DNA from: Melanocharis versteri
Lineage: Eukaryota > Chordata > Aves > Passeriformes > Melanocharitidae
Assembly (NCBI GenBank): GCA_013397845.1
Contig: VZTG01004423.1
Coordinates: 735,742 to 799,741 of the forward strand
DNA length: 64,000 nucleotides
Direction: 5' to 3'
Shown: piece by piece, positions 12,201 to 24,212 of the stretch
Position numbering within the stretch: position 1 is the stretch's first letter
Layout: every line of letters begins with the position of its first letter
Position numbers and translations under genes: made by a program
Notes under the pieces: generated by a model
What the model was told of the DNA's origin: nothing
What the model saw: the letters and a program-made list of their open reading frames with translations, nothing else
The model's database searches: none

Positions 12201-15200
12201 TTGTTCCCAATCCACTCTTTTACTGTTAACTGCTAGAAAACATCATTCAGAATCATAATATTGCCTTATACAATGATCAACCTGCAGGAATTTTCCCTTT
12301 GCTGGATTCTTCTGGACAGGACCTCCCCACCCATTGCTCCAGCCATGCCTAACAAAGCCCTTCAGAAAGGCTTTGTCTACCAGCATAACTCAACCATCAT
12401 CGTGAAGTCTTTCTTGCTTTCACCACAACCCTGGAGCAAATACATCAAAGGGAAATTGTTTCTGCTTACAGTACTACAATCACTTGACTGTCTCTGTAGT
12501 TCAAAACACGCCAGCCCCCAGCAACAAAACATGCGGCTACCACAGACCCTCAGCTTTAGTTCATTTATTTTAGTAGTGACCATGAAAAACTGGATTTAAG
12601 TGCAGCCAAGACACAACATACACCTTTATCTGAGGATTTAGTTCTGGGATGACTGAACACAGCAGGTCCCACCTTCTCTTGAGACATCAGGTCAGCCAAC
12701 ATTAAGTCAGGCTAGAGAGGTTCTTCTGACACTGTGGCACCATGGCATAGCTACTCCTTGCAGAAGTGACACCCCTGGAGGTTCAGAAGAGGGTAGGATA
12801 TCTGTCATCTCTGCAGGTGCTCTTGGTGCTCACTTGTCCCTCTGCTGCTCCCTGGGATGGGAAGGGATCCTACTAGAGCTCCTGCTCCCTGATTTTTTGC
12901 CACCTCCCTCCTTGAGGCAGAGTGATCCAACTCCACCACCTTTCATCCTCAGGAGAGACAAGGAGGACACATGGTATGAGGGAAGCTCTGGTTGGCATCA
13001 GGGTAGGATAGTGGGGAATGAATGGTAAGTAAGGAGCCTAAGCAATTGCAGAATTAGGGTAAAGGCAGGAAAGAGAAGGGGGTTCACTGAGCATGTTGGA
13101 GAAGAACCCTGTGAGCCCATGGAAAGACGAGGACAGGACTGACAGCAGGAGTTGTTTGTGAAGCCAGCTGTGAGTCTGGATGTGTCAGCTGTCTGTCTTT
13201 TCAGTCCCTAGAACACTGGGAACAGAGAGTTTTGATGTTTCACAGTGAGATGCTGTGCCCAGCCAAATTTCGTTGTTGAGCACAGGACAAAACTCTTTCT
13301 TTTCCTGCCTTACTCTAATATCATCCTCCTGGGACCCTCTGAACTACTATCAAAATTCAAAACTAGCTACTAGAAGGCCATCATTGTACCCCTCAATATA
13401 TCTTCCCTATTCCATTCCTTTACAGAGGTATTCCAAAGGTCCTCAAGATTTCTTAGGACCTAAGATTGAACTCCACTACCCTGAAGGAACACAACACCCA
13501 CAGCACATACTGTTGGAGCTTCCTATTGATACAGCAGTCCAGGCTTGCCAGGACCCCATAGCTCTTGCTGCTGTCTGCTCCTGAGCAGAGTGACCCTGGC
13601 ACAGTCATCCTAGCATGGTGCTAGCATAGCATGCCCAGAAGGCACTAAGTCAAGAAGCTTAACAGGTGAACATCTGATTGCAGCTATTTTTGCATGATCT
13701 GCTTACCTCACTTTCACATCCTACAAAATGCATTAACTCATCTACAGTCCACATATTAATATTTCCAACTTGTGCAAGCTCTGAGTCTTAGAGGCACCAT
13801 GTTATATTTGGCTAATTTTCTTATTACTGAGTGTGTTTTATGAGTATTGTGGTTTGTGTCCTCCTCTCCTGTTCAAAGTCAAAACAAACTAGCATACATT
13901 AGATATTTCAGGTATTGGATACAAAGTGAATTCCTATATCACATTCTTTCAAAAGGAGAGACTGAAGATGGGAGGAGATCAAGCCACCTAAAAAGAAGAA
14001 AAAAAAAAGACAACCAAAGGAAAAAAACCAAAACATCACCAAGAAAAACCCCAACCTTATCTTTGTATTCTTGTCACCATGAAACAGAAAATACTCAGCT
14101 TCTAACAGTTTTCACAGATCTGTGTTTTCTGCTCTGTGAAACAAATCCACTGTAAGGAACTGTGATATTTTTTCAGTGTGCTTCAGCAGAAAAATACACT
14201 GAGGGAAATATTTCAGTCTCAAATAATTTGGGAGAGAGCTGTTTTACAACTAGAATAATATCTGAAAAGTTTCTAAGTACTAAAGCCCCCACTTACCCTT
14301 GGGTGACCTCATTGCATTGTGTGGAGTTTCAGCACTATAAGTAGGGCCACCATTTGTTTCTTGAAACATCAGCAATTATCTGATCAGAGGGTTACTGAAA
14401 ATTGAATAAGCAGCTGCTTACAATTGATATGGTTCCAGCTTCACAGTGCTGCAGAGCTTGACTTGTCAGTTATGTAGAGATATATCTCTTACCCCTGCCC
14501 CAGTCCTGTGGTGTATCAGACTTTCTTGCCTGTCTGCCCACAGCTATGTGTGCTGGCTTTGGCAGCTGCAGTACATCTAAATATAGCCAATGGAGACAAT
14601 TTTTTTAGTAGTGAGCATCATCTTAGCCGCAGAAACTATTATTTTCTGCTTTGAACATCTCCTTTCACCCTAAGGCACTCACCTCGGGGGAAAAAAGAAA
14701 AAGATATACAAGAACTGGAAAAAAATACATGTTCACCTTAATTAAGGTGCCTTGCCAGCAATACAGGCAGTTTTTAATTAGACTTGTTAAAAATCAGCTG
14801 AGGGATTTCTATGGACTCTAGTGGCATCAGTCAACTTTCCAGAGGAGAGGTCCCACTTACTCCTCACTCCCTTTTGTTAAAGCAGCAGGTCCTGTTTAGA
14901 TACCACATAACAGCATGTGCAGAGACCCACTGTAAAAGAATGTTGATATGAAAGACTGGTGGTGTTCTCATAGCTCCCATAGGTTGTTTTTTCTTAATTT
15001 TCATATTTTACAATGTCCTGTGACTTTGTTCATTCCATTCTTTTTCTGGAGAACATACTGATATGACAGAGTAAGAAAAGTGGACAAGGGTACAATATAA
15101 TGGTGAATACCATAAAAGGCAAATTGAGTTCAAGACACACTTGAGTCCTTGCTCAGCTCTTTACAGCTCTCGGCAGCTCAGTTCACCAACATTTGTCAGT

Positions 15201-17324
15201 AATAGCCTTGGTAATAGTGGCTGATCTCATGTCAAGGACCTTAAATAAACTATTAGTGGACACCCTAAAGATGTATTTGGCAGGCCGAAGTAGGATAACT
15301 CTTCTTCTGAAGATCTTGGTTGGGTCCTGCTTATGTCTGTCAGACAATGCCAACAGTTTGTTTTAGACTGGTCTCTTTTGTTAAATCTTAGTGGACATAG
15401 TTCTACCATTTCTTAGGGTGACTTATATGACCTGTCTATGAAACGATCCTGTGAAACAATCCTGTAGTTGCCTTACCAGAAAGACTTTAGGCTGCGGCAC
15501 TCTTGGTGGAGATTTGACAAAGCGCAGGAGAATCACCTGGATAGCAGTGACGAACTTTTCTTCCCTCCAGCAAATTCCAGCCAAAATTTGGTCCAGTCCT
15601 GAGCATTCAATAACCTTCTTGTGTTCATAGACACTCCCAGATGTGACTCAGATACTGGCAGTTAAACACTCCCAAGGATCCCCTAGCACGCAGGGGAACA
15701 GATCCAAAGAAAGAGATACCCATGGGCCAAGGCTCACAAGCAAGATGCTAAGACTATGTTTGCTTTAACCTTTACCCAAGAAACCAGAAGCTGATTGACC
15801 ACCAGTTATACTGTACAAATTTAGGTCTGTAACCAGCATAGAAATTAAGATAAGACTCAAAGAGACACCCAGATATAGCAAAGATTTAAGAACTTCATGT
15901 AATGACTTAAGCAGCAAAAATCTGTGAGGTGACACTGCACACTTCTACTTTATTGCTTGTGCATGTGTTTGGATCTGGTGCCAAGATTTATGTTATTTTT
16001 TCAATTATAATTTTTAAGCTCATGGAAAAATACACAGAAATACACAGAAATAACACTGGACTTGAAAAAAAATGTTTGTCCATTTCTTCTCAAAAATCCT
16101 TTAAATGGGAAAACAGAAAGGCCTGAACTAGGAGTGTTCCCCTTTTTGTACTCACCACAAAGTTGCAAGTCATGGTCTTTGCATTCTCTCCTTCCTGCTA
16201 CTTTCATATTGGTGCTCTTGGACACTGTATTGTGTATCTTGAGCATGGCATTGCAGACCTGTCTGTGGCACCAGCAGTCTCAAGCAGCTGCCATTCTCTT
16301 TACAACTATTTGCATCAGTGCCACCATACAGCTGGCATGAACAGAGTCATGGATCAAAGTCATGCAGGATTGCTGCAGACTTCATCAGTGGGATGCTTTG
16401 CAGGGGACTGAGGAGTGGCTGGAGAAGTAGGGCATTTTCTTGTCAGAAAGGGGAGGCAGGGCTGAATGTGATTGTCTCTGGATTATTCAGGAAAGGTTTC
16501 TGGTTCGGAGCTTTAAACATGGAACCTGAGGTCCTTAATATAGTCTTCAAATCATGGCCAAATGACATCATTCAATGAAACCCCAGCAGGAAAAATCATT
16601 TCAATTTTCTAAATTTTCATGCCTGAAATTTATTTTGGAAAGACACACACATAACAAAGGGCCTTTCACAGAAAAATTAGTACATTTATTAAACAAATGG
16701 TCTTTGTGTAAAAAAACCAGTAGGGAAAAGTAACAAACCATTTTATATTTTTCACACTACTGGCTATAACTGGATAAAGCTTATGCTCTAGAAACTGCAG
16801 AATACTTTTATATAAGTAGGTGGAGAGGTGTTTAGCTTTACTGTGGCACAGAATTTGATTATTTATATATAATCCAGTTTAAATCTTTACACTGTTATCC
16901 CATCAGTCTTTTGACCCTATTACTTGTTAACTGTTGGTACTGGTTTATGGAATCCTAATGGTCTGAGAAGAAAACTGTCTATTTCCCAGAACATGAACTG
17001 GATGAAACATCTCATATGTACATCTAATTCACACTTATGAAAAAATAATTATTTTGTAGGCTTGAAAGATCCTGACCCAAGAAAAAGGTTTCTGATTTCA
17101 GGAAGAATTTTGGGAAGATTGGATCTTACTGTCTTTATTCAACGAAAATGTAATCATGAAGGCAGTCAAGAAATAAAAGATTGACTGTCTGTCACCAGTC
17201 AACAACATTAAAAGAAAAGAGAGGTCCCCTGCCCTTCTGCTATCATGCCTAATCTTACATCACAGGGGATGCAGTTCAGATTGATGCCTTTTTCTGCTCT
17301 CTAAAATCATGACCCAGATACAAT

Positions 17325-17376
17325 TATAAATATGAAAAAATATAAATATGATAAAACTGATAAATATGGTAAAATG
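17325..17376. repeat. Three imperfect ~17-base tandem units (ATAAATATG-type)
   Basis: The unit ATAAATATGATAAAACTG and its variants occur three times in succession, immediately before the CpG-containing block that follows. Confidence 0.65.
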
Positions 17377-17389
17377 CCATTACCTTTTA

Positions 17390-17660
17390 TGAAGGGCCCC
17401 CTCAGGTGCACAACACACCAAAACACATGCTGAAAATGCGCCAAAGATGCACACATGACTTAGAGCAAGTACAGTTTTATGGGTTGAGCATATTAGCATA
17501 ACTGACAAGAATGCCCAATTAGATACGTGGGTGTTGAGCTAATTCCCCCTTTTGGTTCGACCCTCTTCTGAAGCCTCTCTCCCTCACAAGTTGTTTATGG
17601 AAGACTGTCTCGACCTTCGTTCTCAGAAGAAGAAAGATAAGATAGGGGCCTAGGAACGTG
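17390..17660. mobile_element. Possible retroelement insertion (LTR-like or SINE-like), unconfirmed
   Basis: This block differs from its AT-rich surroundings: it has several CpGs (GCGCC, ACGTGG, TTCGACC, CTCGACC, TTCGTTC, AACGTGG) and GC-richer composition, as a younger insertion would. It contains a GGTTCGACC sequence like a Pol III B box at 17554-17562 and an A-box-like TAGCATAACTGA at 17494-17505. I could not find clear TG...CA ends or target-site duplications, so the class and limits are uncertain. Confidence 0.35.
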
Positions 17661-18069
17661 GTTTGTCTTTCTAACAGGATGGGAAACTACTAGTACAAAT
17701 CTATATAGTTATACAATAATGAGCTACTGAGCTACAAATACATTTGAAGAATATACAAAAGCAAAAATCAGTTTGGCATCAAGATCACCTGTACAATTAC
17801 TAGGGTTGGTTGAACGTGATGATGAAAACTAAATGTAAATTTAAATTGAGCTGATTACCTGATTGTATCTCCTTTTGTTCTTGTTCTCCTCCTTTTTCAG
17901 CGTAAGTTAAGCCCAAATGTGTGCAAACAAATATGTTAAATCTAAACTAGGAATACACAGAACTCCATAAGTTGTACCATGCTATCAGGCTACAAGGTTT
18001 ACGGCTTGGTTCTAAGACAGTACCAATTATGACTCTTAGAGACAGAAAAGAAAACATAAGACCAGGTTT
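17661..18069. other. Short spacer between insertion-like block and NFIB poly(A) site
   Basis: AT-rich sequence including the U-rich element (minus strand, about 18037-18055) that probably serves NFIB 3'-end formation. Nothing else is recognised. Confidence 0.6.
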
Positions 18070-18084
18070 GTAGCATAGCTCATT

Positions 18085-18090
18085 TTTATT
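18085..18090 (-). promoter_or_regulatory. NFIB: Poly(A) signal AATAAA, inferred NFIB distal 3' end
   Basis: On the minus strand AATAAA is followed about 15 bases later by a CTACA context suited to cleavage (about 18070). A U-rich downstream element (TTTTCTTTTCTGTCTC) follows at about 18037-18055. This three-part arrangement is the usual vertebrate poly(A) site. Confidence 0.75.
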
Positions 18091-18103
18091 GTTTAAACAG
18101 TTT

Positions 18104-18111
18104 TTGCATAG
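18104..18111 (-). promoter_or_regulatory. NFIB: miR-153 8mer target site near the 3' end
   Basis: The minus strand reads CTATGCAA, the full 8mer seed match to miR-153, lying 14 bases upstream of the AATAAA. NFIA and NFIB are known miR-153 targets in neural stem cells. The match also supports placing the transcript end just beyond it. Confidence 0.65.
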
Positions 18112-18800
18112 GAAATATATCCGCTTCCAGTAATTGACTGCAGTATGAGCAGCTGCTAGCAGTATAGGCTGGATATAACAGTAACAATCACATTAAGTCA
18201 AGCTTGATTTACACCAGTTTAAAACTTGTGGCAGTTGAGTTCATTTGTATCCTAAAAAAAAAAGTACCAAAAAGAACATTATTCTCCAACCAGGCACAAT
18301 AAAAACCTTTGTTAACACTCAGGCTAAAATCAGGTCTGATGCCAGAGGGCCCTAATTCCAAAATTAAGTAGCTGTACTCTAATGCATCCTGCTAGTGAAG
18401 GTTCATTACACAAAGACTCTGCACGAACCTTCTTTTTAATTAAAATGTAACCTTCAGGATTTATGGCCTACAGTATGGGGGAAAATGCCAAAAGTTTTAA
18501 AATGGATCAACCCTGGTATGTAGCTAGCAAGCAATAACTGACTACTTGTCACCTACAATTGTACTAAATGTATCTAAAGAAACACACAGCCCTACAAAAG
18601 TTTTTCTCAGAGAAATATCATTGAGATGGGGTGCCTCTTCCCAGATTACTAAAAGTACTATATGATATAAGCACAAATTAACAGCTTGATGAAGACATAA
18701 TCTAATGCAGCTCTTGAGAAGCCTATGCCTGGGATTGAGGAACCCCTCACATTCTACAATGTTGTAGAGATTATTTTTGAAGAAAATGTTATCTGAAACA

Positions 18801-18808
18801 TATTTACA
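18801..18808 (-). promoter_or_regulatory. NFIB: Pumilio response element-like site TGTAAATA
   Basis: The minus strand matches the Pumilio consensus UGUANAUA exactly within the 3' UTR. PUM proteins bind such sites to repress or destabilise mRNAs. One match in 6.5 kb of AT-rich sequence may be chance. Confidence 0.35.
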
Positions 18809-20409
18809 ACTGAACTCAACAGAGACTGTGAAATTGAACAGGCACTGCTCATTTGTTTGAGTTTTTTGGTAAACATTTTGCTGGTTTTTGTTTCTTTCTC
18901 ATTTTGCATCAACTTCTATCAGTCCATGCAACTTCAATGCCCTCAATGAAGAATGCATAATAAGCCATACTTCTTAAAAAACTTCCTTCTGCATATAGAG
19001 ATACATTTGCCACATCAGTCCCTGTAGCACAGTTTTCGAAACCATTCTGTCAAAAATACAGTAATACAAAGACTGGCTTTAGTGTCACTAGCTCACACTG
19101 TTCTCCATTTACTTAGGCCACCTTTTGTTTTACTGTTACGGAATCATGCAATGAAAGTATCAAAGGCTTATTCTAGGATATCATGATGCTAGTGGCACTG
19201 AAGCCCTTTTCACAAATTCAACATACATCTGAATTGCAACACACAGATATTTCTAAAGAGTACTAACTAGTGAACCCTTTTATCATAAAAAAAACCAAAC
19301 AACTACTTACAACCATTGAAGAAAAAATTGCAACAAAAAAATGTAAAAATTGACCGTCTCCAACTTGTCCCCTTTACTATTGACAACGTGACCAACAGAG
19401 CTGTGGCATGGAAACAGTACAAAGAGTTGTCATGGCAATAAGTTTGGCTGATGCAAAGGTCATTGTGCAGGGTTAAAGGGCAAAATCAGTGGTCCATGTT
19501 ATCCTCCAACTGCAGTGCTCCACCACACCCACACAATTTTGAGGAACTAAGAAAACTGGGGAACTAGCAGAAAGTGCAAATAAGAAGGAGGCAGTTTTCA
19601 GCTCCTTCAGCATGGAGTAGAACATTCAGCTTTGAGCCTTTCCTGTTTAACTTGATTAGCTGGCATGTGATTTTACTCTCTTTTTTTTTCTTAAGTTTTC
19701 TATAGAAACCCAATAAAAAAATCCAGGAGCATACAGCTGGTTAATGTCAACAAAAGACCTTGACAGGATCATGTAAACCGTAGAGGATGTCATGCTTGGG
19801 GCCTTACTGCCAGCAACATTTGAGAGTTTTTTCATTACTAGTGAAAACTGTACACTGAATATGGGATAACTTTCTGCAGCCTTCATAATCTCACACAGTA
19901 CATGTAATTTAGGTTTAGGTACAGAACACACTCTGGTGTCACAGATGTCTTTGTGCAATCTCTTTCATTAAGTCCTTATGAAGCTACAAGTTGCAAATCC
20001 AAAATTCTGCTCCCTGAGGACACAGCTGTGTGAGACTTAAGTACTGTTTTAGCTCTCTGCCTATCCTGAATAGCTCTGTGAACCTAATCTTAAATACCAT
20101 CATGTAACAATCACAAAAACTTTTGCTAAAGGCCATATATACTAATAAAAAAGACAGTGGTGCTTCCAACATTTTGAAATGCTCTGAAAACCAACTTTTC
20201 CAATACTAAATACAACAAAATAACCTTCATAAAATATAACTTTTCTCCATTTACATTTTTAAAGGATTAGTAACCTATGCTTTTCAAGCACAGGAATATG
20301 CGAAATAACTCCTAACATGGACAGATTTTTTTTTTTTAATACATAAATTAAGAAACTGGAGAGTTTTAACCCAAGTCCAGTTTCTAAACAAAGAATATTC
20401 TTGTTTAAA

Positions 20410-20429
20410 AATGGAAATGCATTTCCATT
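20410..20429. repeat. NFIB: Perfect 20-bp palindrome in 3' UTR
   Basis: AATGGAAATGCATTTCCATT is self-complementary and lies in the NFIB 3' UTR, so the mRNA could fold it into a short hairpin with an 8-bp stem. It also contains TTCC/GGAA half-sites in DNA. Confidence 0.9.
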
Positions 20430-22623
20430 ATAATTGTTAAAAAGTTAGCTTTACAAACAAGGGTATTTTAATTAAAAAAAAAAATTCTTAACAAAACTAT
20501 ACAGTGTACAAATTACTGTCTACAAGGTAGGCGGTTTATTCAGAAGATCATCCTTTCTTCTTGCTACTTGCAGCTTCACAAACTCATTCACATATTTTCA
20601 ATGGAGCTGCCCACCTGAACATCACCCCACAACTATATTGCTATAATTAATATTTTTGCCATGTCTTTATGTACAGTCTCCTTCACTGCCTTCTTTTTTT
20701 TTCCTTAGTCAAGCCTCAAGCGTTCATGTCACTCCAGGGGAAACACACTTCAGTGGCACAGCCATGAGGCCAGGGCTGCAAAGCAACTTAATAAAGGCAG
20801 AACAGTGCACATAGAACGGGGTGGCTCAATTTAGTCAGAATACACTTCCTGGTGAAGGAGGAGGCCAGAGACTGGATTTGAGTTCTCAATCTTATCTTAA
20901 TCTTTTGACTGCTGAGCTTAAAAAAAAAAACAAACTAATAAAGCCAACCTAAAACCAAACATACAATAAATGAAAAGTTCGTTATCTTCCAAGCAGGCTT
21001 TTCTATTAGAGAGGCAGGTGACAAAAACCCACAGTTGCTGAATAACCCAGTTTAAAGAAGGAGTTTACCTCTCTAAAAAATTGCTTCTTTAAGCTCAGGT
21101 TTTTTTCATACAGGAGGCCAGAGATTTAAAAAAATGCTCTGTTAAGGGCATTTATCTTCCGACAAAGGACAATCACCATCCTGGTAATTTCATGTTGAAG
21201 CCTGAACTTGTTCCAGTTTTGTCCCAATGTGCTATTAAAGGCTTTCAGGGAACACCTTGTTAATGGTACTAATCAAGGACGTGCCTCCAGCGCAGCTCTG
21301 CTCCCAAACCGCTCTGTATTGTGACGTGTATGAAGGAAAACACATACTTTGTTTTACCAGGCCAGAGCCTGAGGCGCACTGTGATTGGGTCTAGCAGTTT
21401 GCCATGTGCTTAGTAAACAAATTGACTTTCTGCGGGGTTCTGAAAAAGAACCCCACACCCCACATTTCTTTTTGCGTCCGTGTTTTTTCTGGTTTTTTTT
21501 TCAGTTTAGCAGATTTATTTGCCTACAATTCCCATCTCTGTAGCCATTCACGCCCTGCCTACACACTCTCTCCTCCTGGAGACATGGGCATGTGCCACCA
21601 CCACTGCTCTTCACCACAGCTGGAGCCAGAAGGGACTGACAGTGGTACGCCCCTGACCTGTGCTCACTGGGGTGGCTGCTGCTGGAGCTGCACCTCTGGG
21701 ACTGCTCCAGGGTAGGAAAACCTCCAAAATGTAGAGACAACTGCAAAGGGATTAATTTTCCCATCCACATGGCTATACGCCCCTCTGCTTTCACCCTAAT
21801 AGAAGAATGTGCTCTAAAGAAAAGCTCACCCTGTGTTGAGCCATACATTGCAAACATACCTTGTGTGAAAGAGATCACCAGAAACAGGCCCACTACCGGT
21901 CTGCAAAATGGGATTTTACTGAAAACACACTTTTATTTCCACCATGGTCTAAGTCTTTGTGTAAAGAAACTCTTTATCCACTACACCCCAGAGCTCTCCA
22001 TCTGATCTGTTCTATGAGAAGACTGCAAACTTCTGACATAGCCCGGGCAGGCTGAAAATTGTAATTCAAATGCTAAATTAACAAACTTGGCAGGGCGAGA
22101 GGGGGATGGAGTATAAAAAGAAAATTATGTACAGGAAAAAAGTCAGGCAGTATAAGGGGGGGCAAATTCTGTGCATGAGCAGCTCCAGAGTCCAATGGAA
22201 TTCCAGTGGAATTATGCCAGCAAAGATTTGGGCCCTGTACTTGCATTTCCTAGACAAAGTGAGTGTCTTTGTCATTCTGAGCTGAAAACATTTTTTAACA
22301 TGAACACTTTAAGATGCATTATCTTTGCCAAAATGGAAAAGGCTTCATCTCACTGTGGGTCTTGACCTCTTTCTCTCTCTGTCTCTCTTTCTCACGAAAA
22401 AAAGCCTTCAAGTAAAACAATTTCCTCAAGTCAAGTCTGCCTCCAACAGAATTAATTATTTATTTTTTAAATCCAGAAATGATTTCAGCTTGCACCCCAG
22501 GTGGGAAGTTAAAAAGAGGGAACCGATTTGAAAGTTTGTCACAGTAGGCAGAACAGTTGCTTTGCAGCCCTTGCCTGGCTAAGGGTGCACTGCTTCACAG
22601 CTACACTGTAAAGTGTTAAAAAT

Positions 22624-22639
22624 CCTCCCCCCCCGCCCC
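22624..22639 (-). repeat. NFIB: G-run in 3' UTR (C-run on plus strand)
   Basis: In mRNA sense this is a GGGG, C, then eight G run followed by AGG. Nearly all other UTR sequence is AT-rich, so it stands out; it could support a G-quadruplex but may be simple slippage. Confidence 0.75.
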
Positions 22640-22733
22640 AGAATATATATATATGTATGTATAAAAAAAAATCCCCTGTCCACCTCTCAGTACAGAAAAG
22701 GACCTCATCACACTGCAAAAATAGCAGTACCCA

Positions 22734-22740
22734 CTTTGGT
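22734..22740 (-). promoter_or_regulatory. NFIB: miR-9 7mer seed match in 3' UTR
   Basis: The minus strand reads ACCAAAG, complementary to miR-9 nucleotides 2-8. It is a 7mer only, so chance occurrence is possible. Confidence 0.3.
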
Positions 22741-23210
22741 CAATTAAAACAAACAAAAAAAGCATACATTATTTTTTTTTTTTTTTTAAATCTGTGTACT
22801 TACCTATAATAACCAATACAGCTAAAAGCACTACCTACATAGGCAAAACTTGGTATTGCATAATTCGTATAAATTTGTATCCCCTCCCCCCAATATTAAT
22901 TGGAAGATGAAAAACATGAAAGGTTAATAGAAAAAACACCAAAATACTGAAAATATTGCTGGTCGATTACAATTCTTAAGCGGCAACTATACACAGCCAT
23001 GATATGCTTTATAAATGTGAGATAAAGGTATAACTGTCTAAAAAATCCATGATGTCACACATTTTTCGCATCTGGAGTACAAAATATTTTGTCATAAAAA
23101 TGGTAAAGATTTAAAATTATAATAAATGCAGCAAAACAAGTGTAGTGATGTCAAATTTTTTTGTAGTTTTTTTCTTTTTTTGTTTTTTTCCATTTTTTAG
23201 ATTTCAAGGC

Positions 23211-23217
23211 AAGGCAC
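23211..23217 (-). promoter_or_regulatory. NFIB: miR-124 7mer seed match in 3' UTR
   Basis: The minus strand reads GTGCCTT, complementary to miR-124 nucleotides 2-8, and one more base pairs at position 9. miR-124 is the main neuronal microRNA and NFIB promotes glial fate, so regulation is biologically reasonable (inference). Confidence 0.45.
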
Positions 23218-23364
23218 GTAATGTGGACATTATATCTTCGTGCAAATCAGGATTACTGGAAAGAGTATTTTAAATTTTAAAGAGACATAGAGGCAAAATG
23301 TCTGCCCATGCACGTTATATTTCTGTCAATATGTGAAAATTGTTGAACAAGGCTAACTTCTGAA

Positions 23365-23371
23365 AGCACCA
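23365..23371 (-). promoter_or_regulatory. NFIB: miR-29 7mer seed match in 3' UTR
   Basis: The minus strand reads TGGTGCT, complementary to miR-29 nucleotides 2-8 (7mer-m8). The base opposite position 1 is not A. A 7mer alone can arise by chance, so function is only a possibility. Confidence 0.4.
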
Positions 23372-24204
23372 TGCAAGTTTACAGCACCCTGTAATTAGAC
23401 TTACATTAAGAGTGCATTATTTAAATACAACATATCCCCATCCTGGTATTACCAGTTTGTAAACGGTAAGCTTTGCCCTTGTGACATGGATTTGCCTATG
23501 TCTTTGTCTCTATGATGTAGATTTTACAGAAACATGTAAACCCTATGGGTTCTTGATGCAACAAGTAACTTTAAATAAATAAATCCTACCCCTCTGTGGA
23601 GGCAGCAGCTAAACCAACATAAGTGCTGTGTTTCCATTGATTTCTTATTCTCAAGGATGTGATTTGTCTTGACTTAATGCCTTTTAATGCCCTCAAAAAC
23701 TGAGGGGAAAAATAAGTTTGTTCAAAGTAATTTTTATGTTTAATCCCCTCAATTTAGAGTCCAAGGGCTGAAGGACTTATAGTGATGACCTCTTAGATAT
23801 GATTTTTAAATTGCACTTGCCTCTGTAAGTGTTTCTTTAGTGGGGAAAATGTCACTTTTTTTTCCTTTTCTTTTTTTACTGTTGCATGAGAAGATAACAC
23901 TTTTACCTGCGTAGAGGCATTTCTTCCATAGAGCCTGTGTGTTCATACTGATTGAAAATTTCAAACTGCATAACACACTAGAAAAAGGCTGAATTAAGGG
24001 CCAAAGTTTAATAAATCCATACTGATAACTAAAGGCTACAGAGCTTATTTTTAAAACATTTAGAAATCAGACTGTTGAGAAAATGGCTGGCTCACGGCCC
24101 TTGTCCTCCCGCAGCTCTGTTGTTGCTGCCTAGCCTTTGTTTTGTGAGATAACCAGGAATAGTGATCTCATGCGTAAACAACAAGAATACTAAACCAATA
24201 GAAC

Positions 24205-24212
24205 TAGCTTAT
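24205..24212 (-). promoter_or_regulatory. NFIB: miR-21 8mer target site in NFIB 3' UTR
   Basis: The minus strand reads ATAAGCTA, the full 8mer seed match to miR-21, and pairing continues two further bases (the plus strand is identical to miR-21 nucleotides 1-10). NFIB is an established miR-21 target in mammals. Here the site lies about 310 bases after the distal stop codon. Confidence 0.75.

Larger units (their letters stand above)
8766..17389. other. Intergenic sequence downstream of NFIB
   Basis: No gene recognised. It contains a G/T-rich low-complexity stretch (about 9186-9280), slightly GC-richer sequence near 12.0-13.1 kb with open frames up to 112 codons that lack family resemblance, and three imperfect 17-base repeats at 17325-17376. 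A long terminal extension of the NFIB 3' UTR to AATAAA sites at 17134 or 16685 is possible. Confidence 0.7.

Noticed and set aside
12261..12599. 112-codon open frame in the intergenic region
   Set aside because: It has no recognisable domain, splice context or start context; length is within chance for this window.
16685..17139. Further minus-strand AATAAA signals as the NFIB transcript end
   Set aside because: They lack the clear downstream U-rich context seen at 18085-18090; kept only as possible extensions.
17494..17563. A tRNA gene suggested by GGTTCGACC
   Set aside because: The bases flanking the loop do not pair into a T stem and no acceptor stem is visible.
21404..21893. Overlapping open frames of 103 (plus) and 130 (minus) codons
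   Set aside because: They lie inside the NFIB 3' UTR, have no family resemblance and overlap each other in opposite directions.
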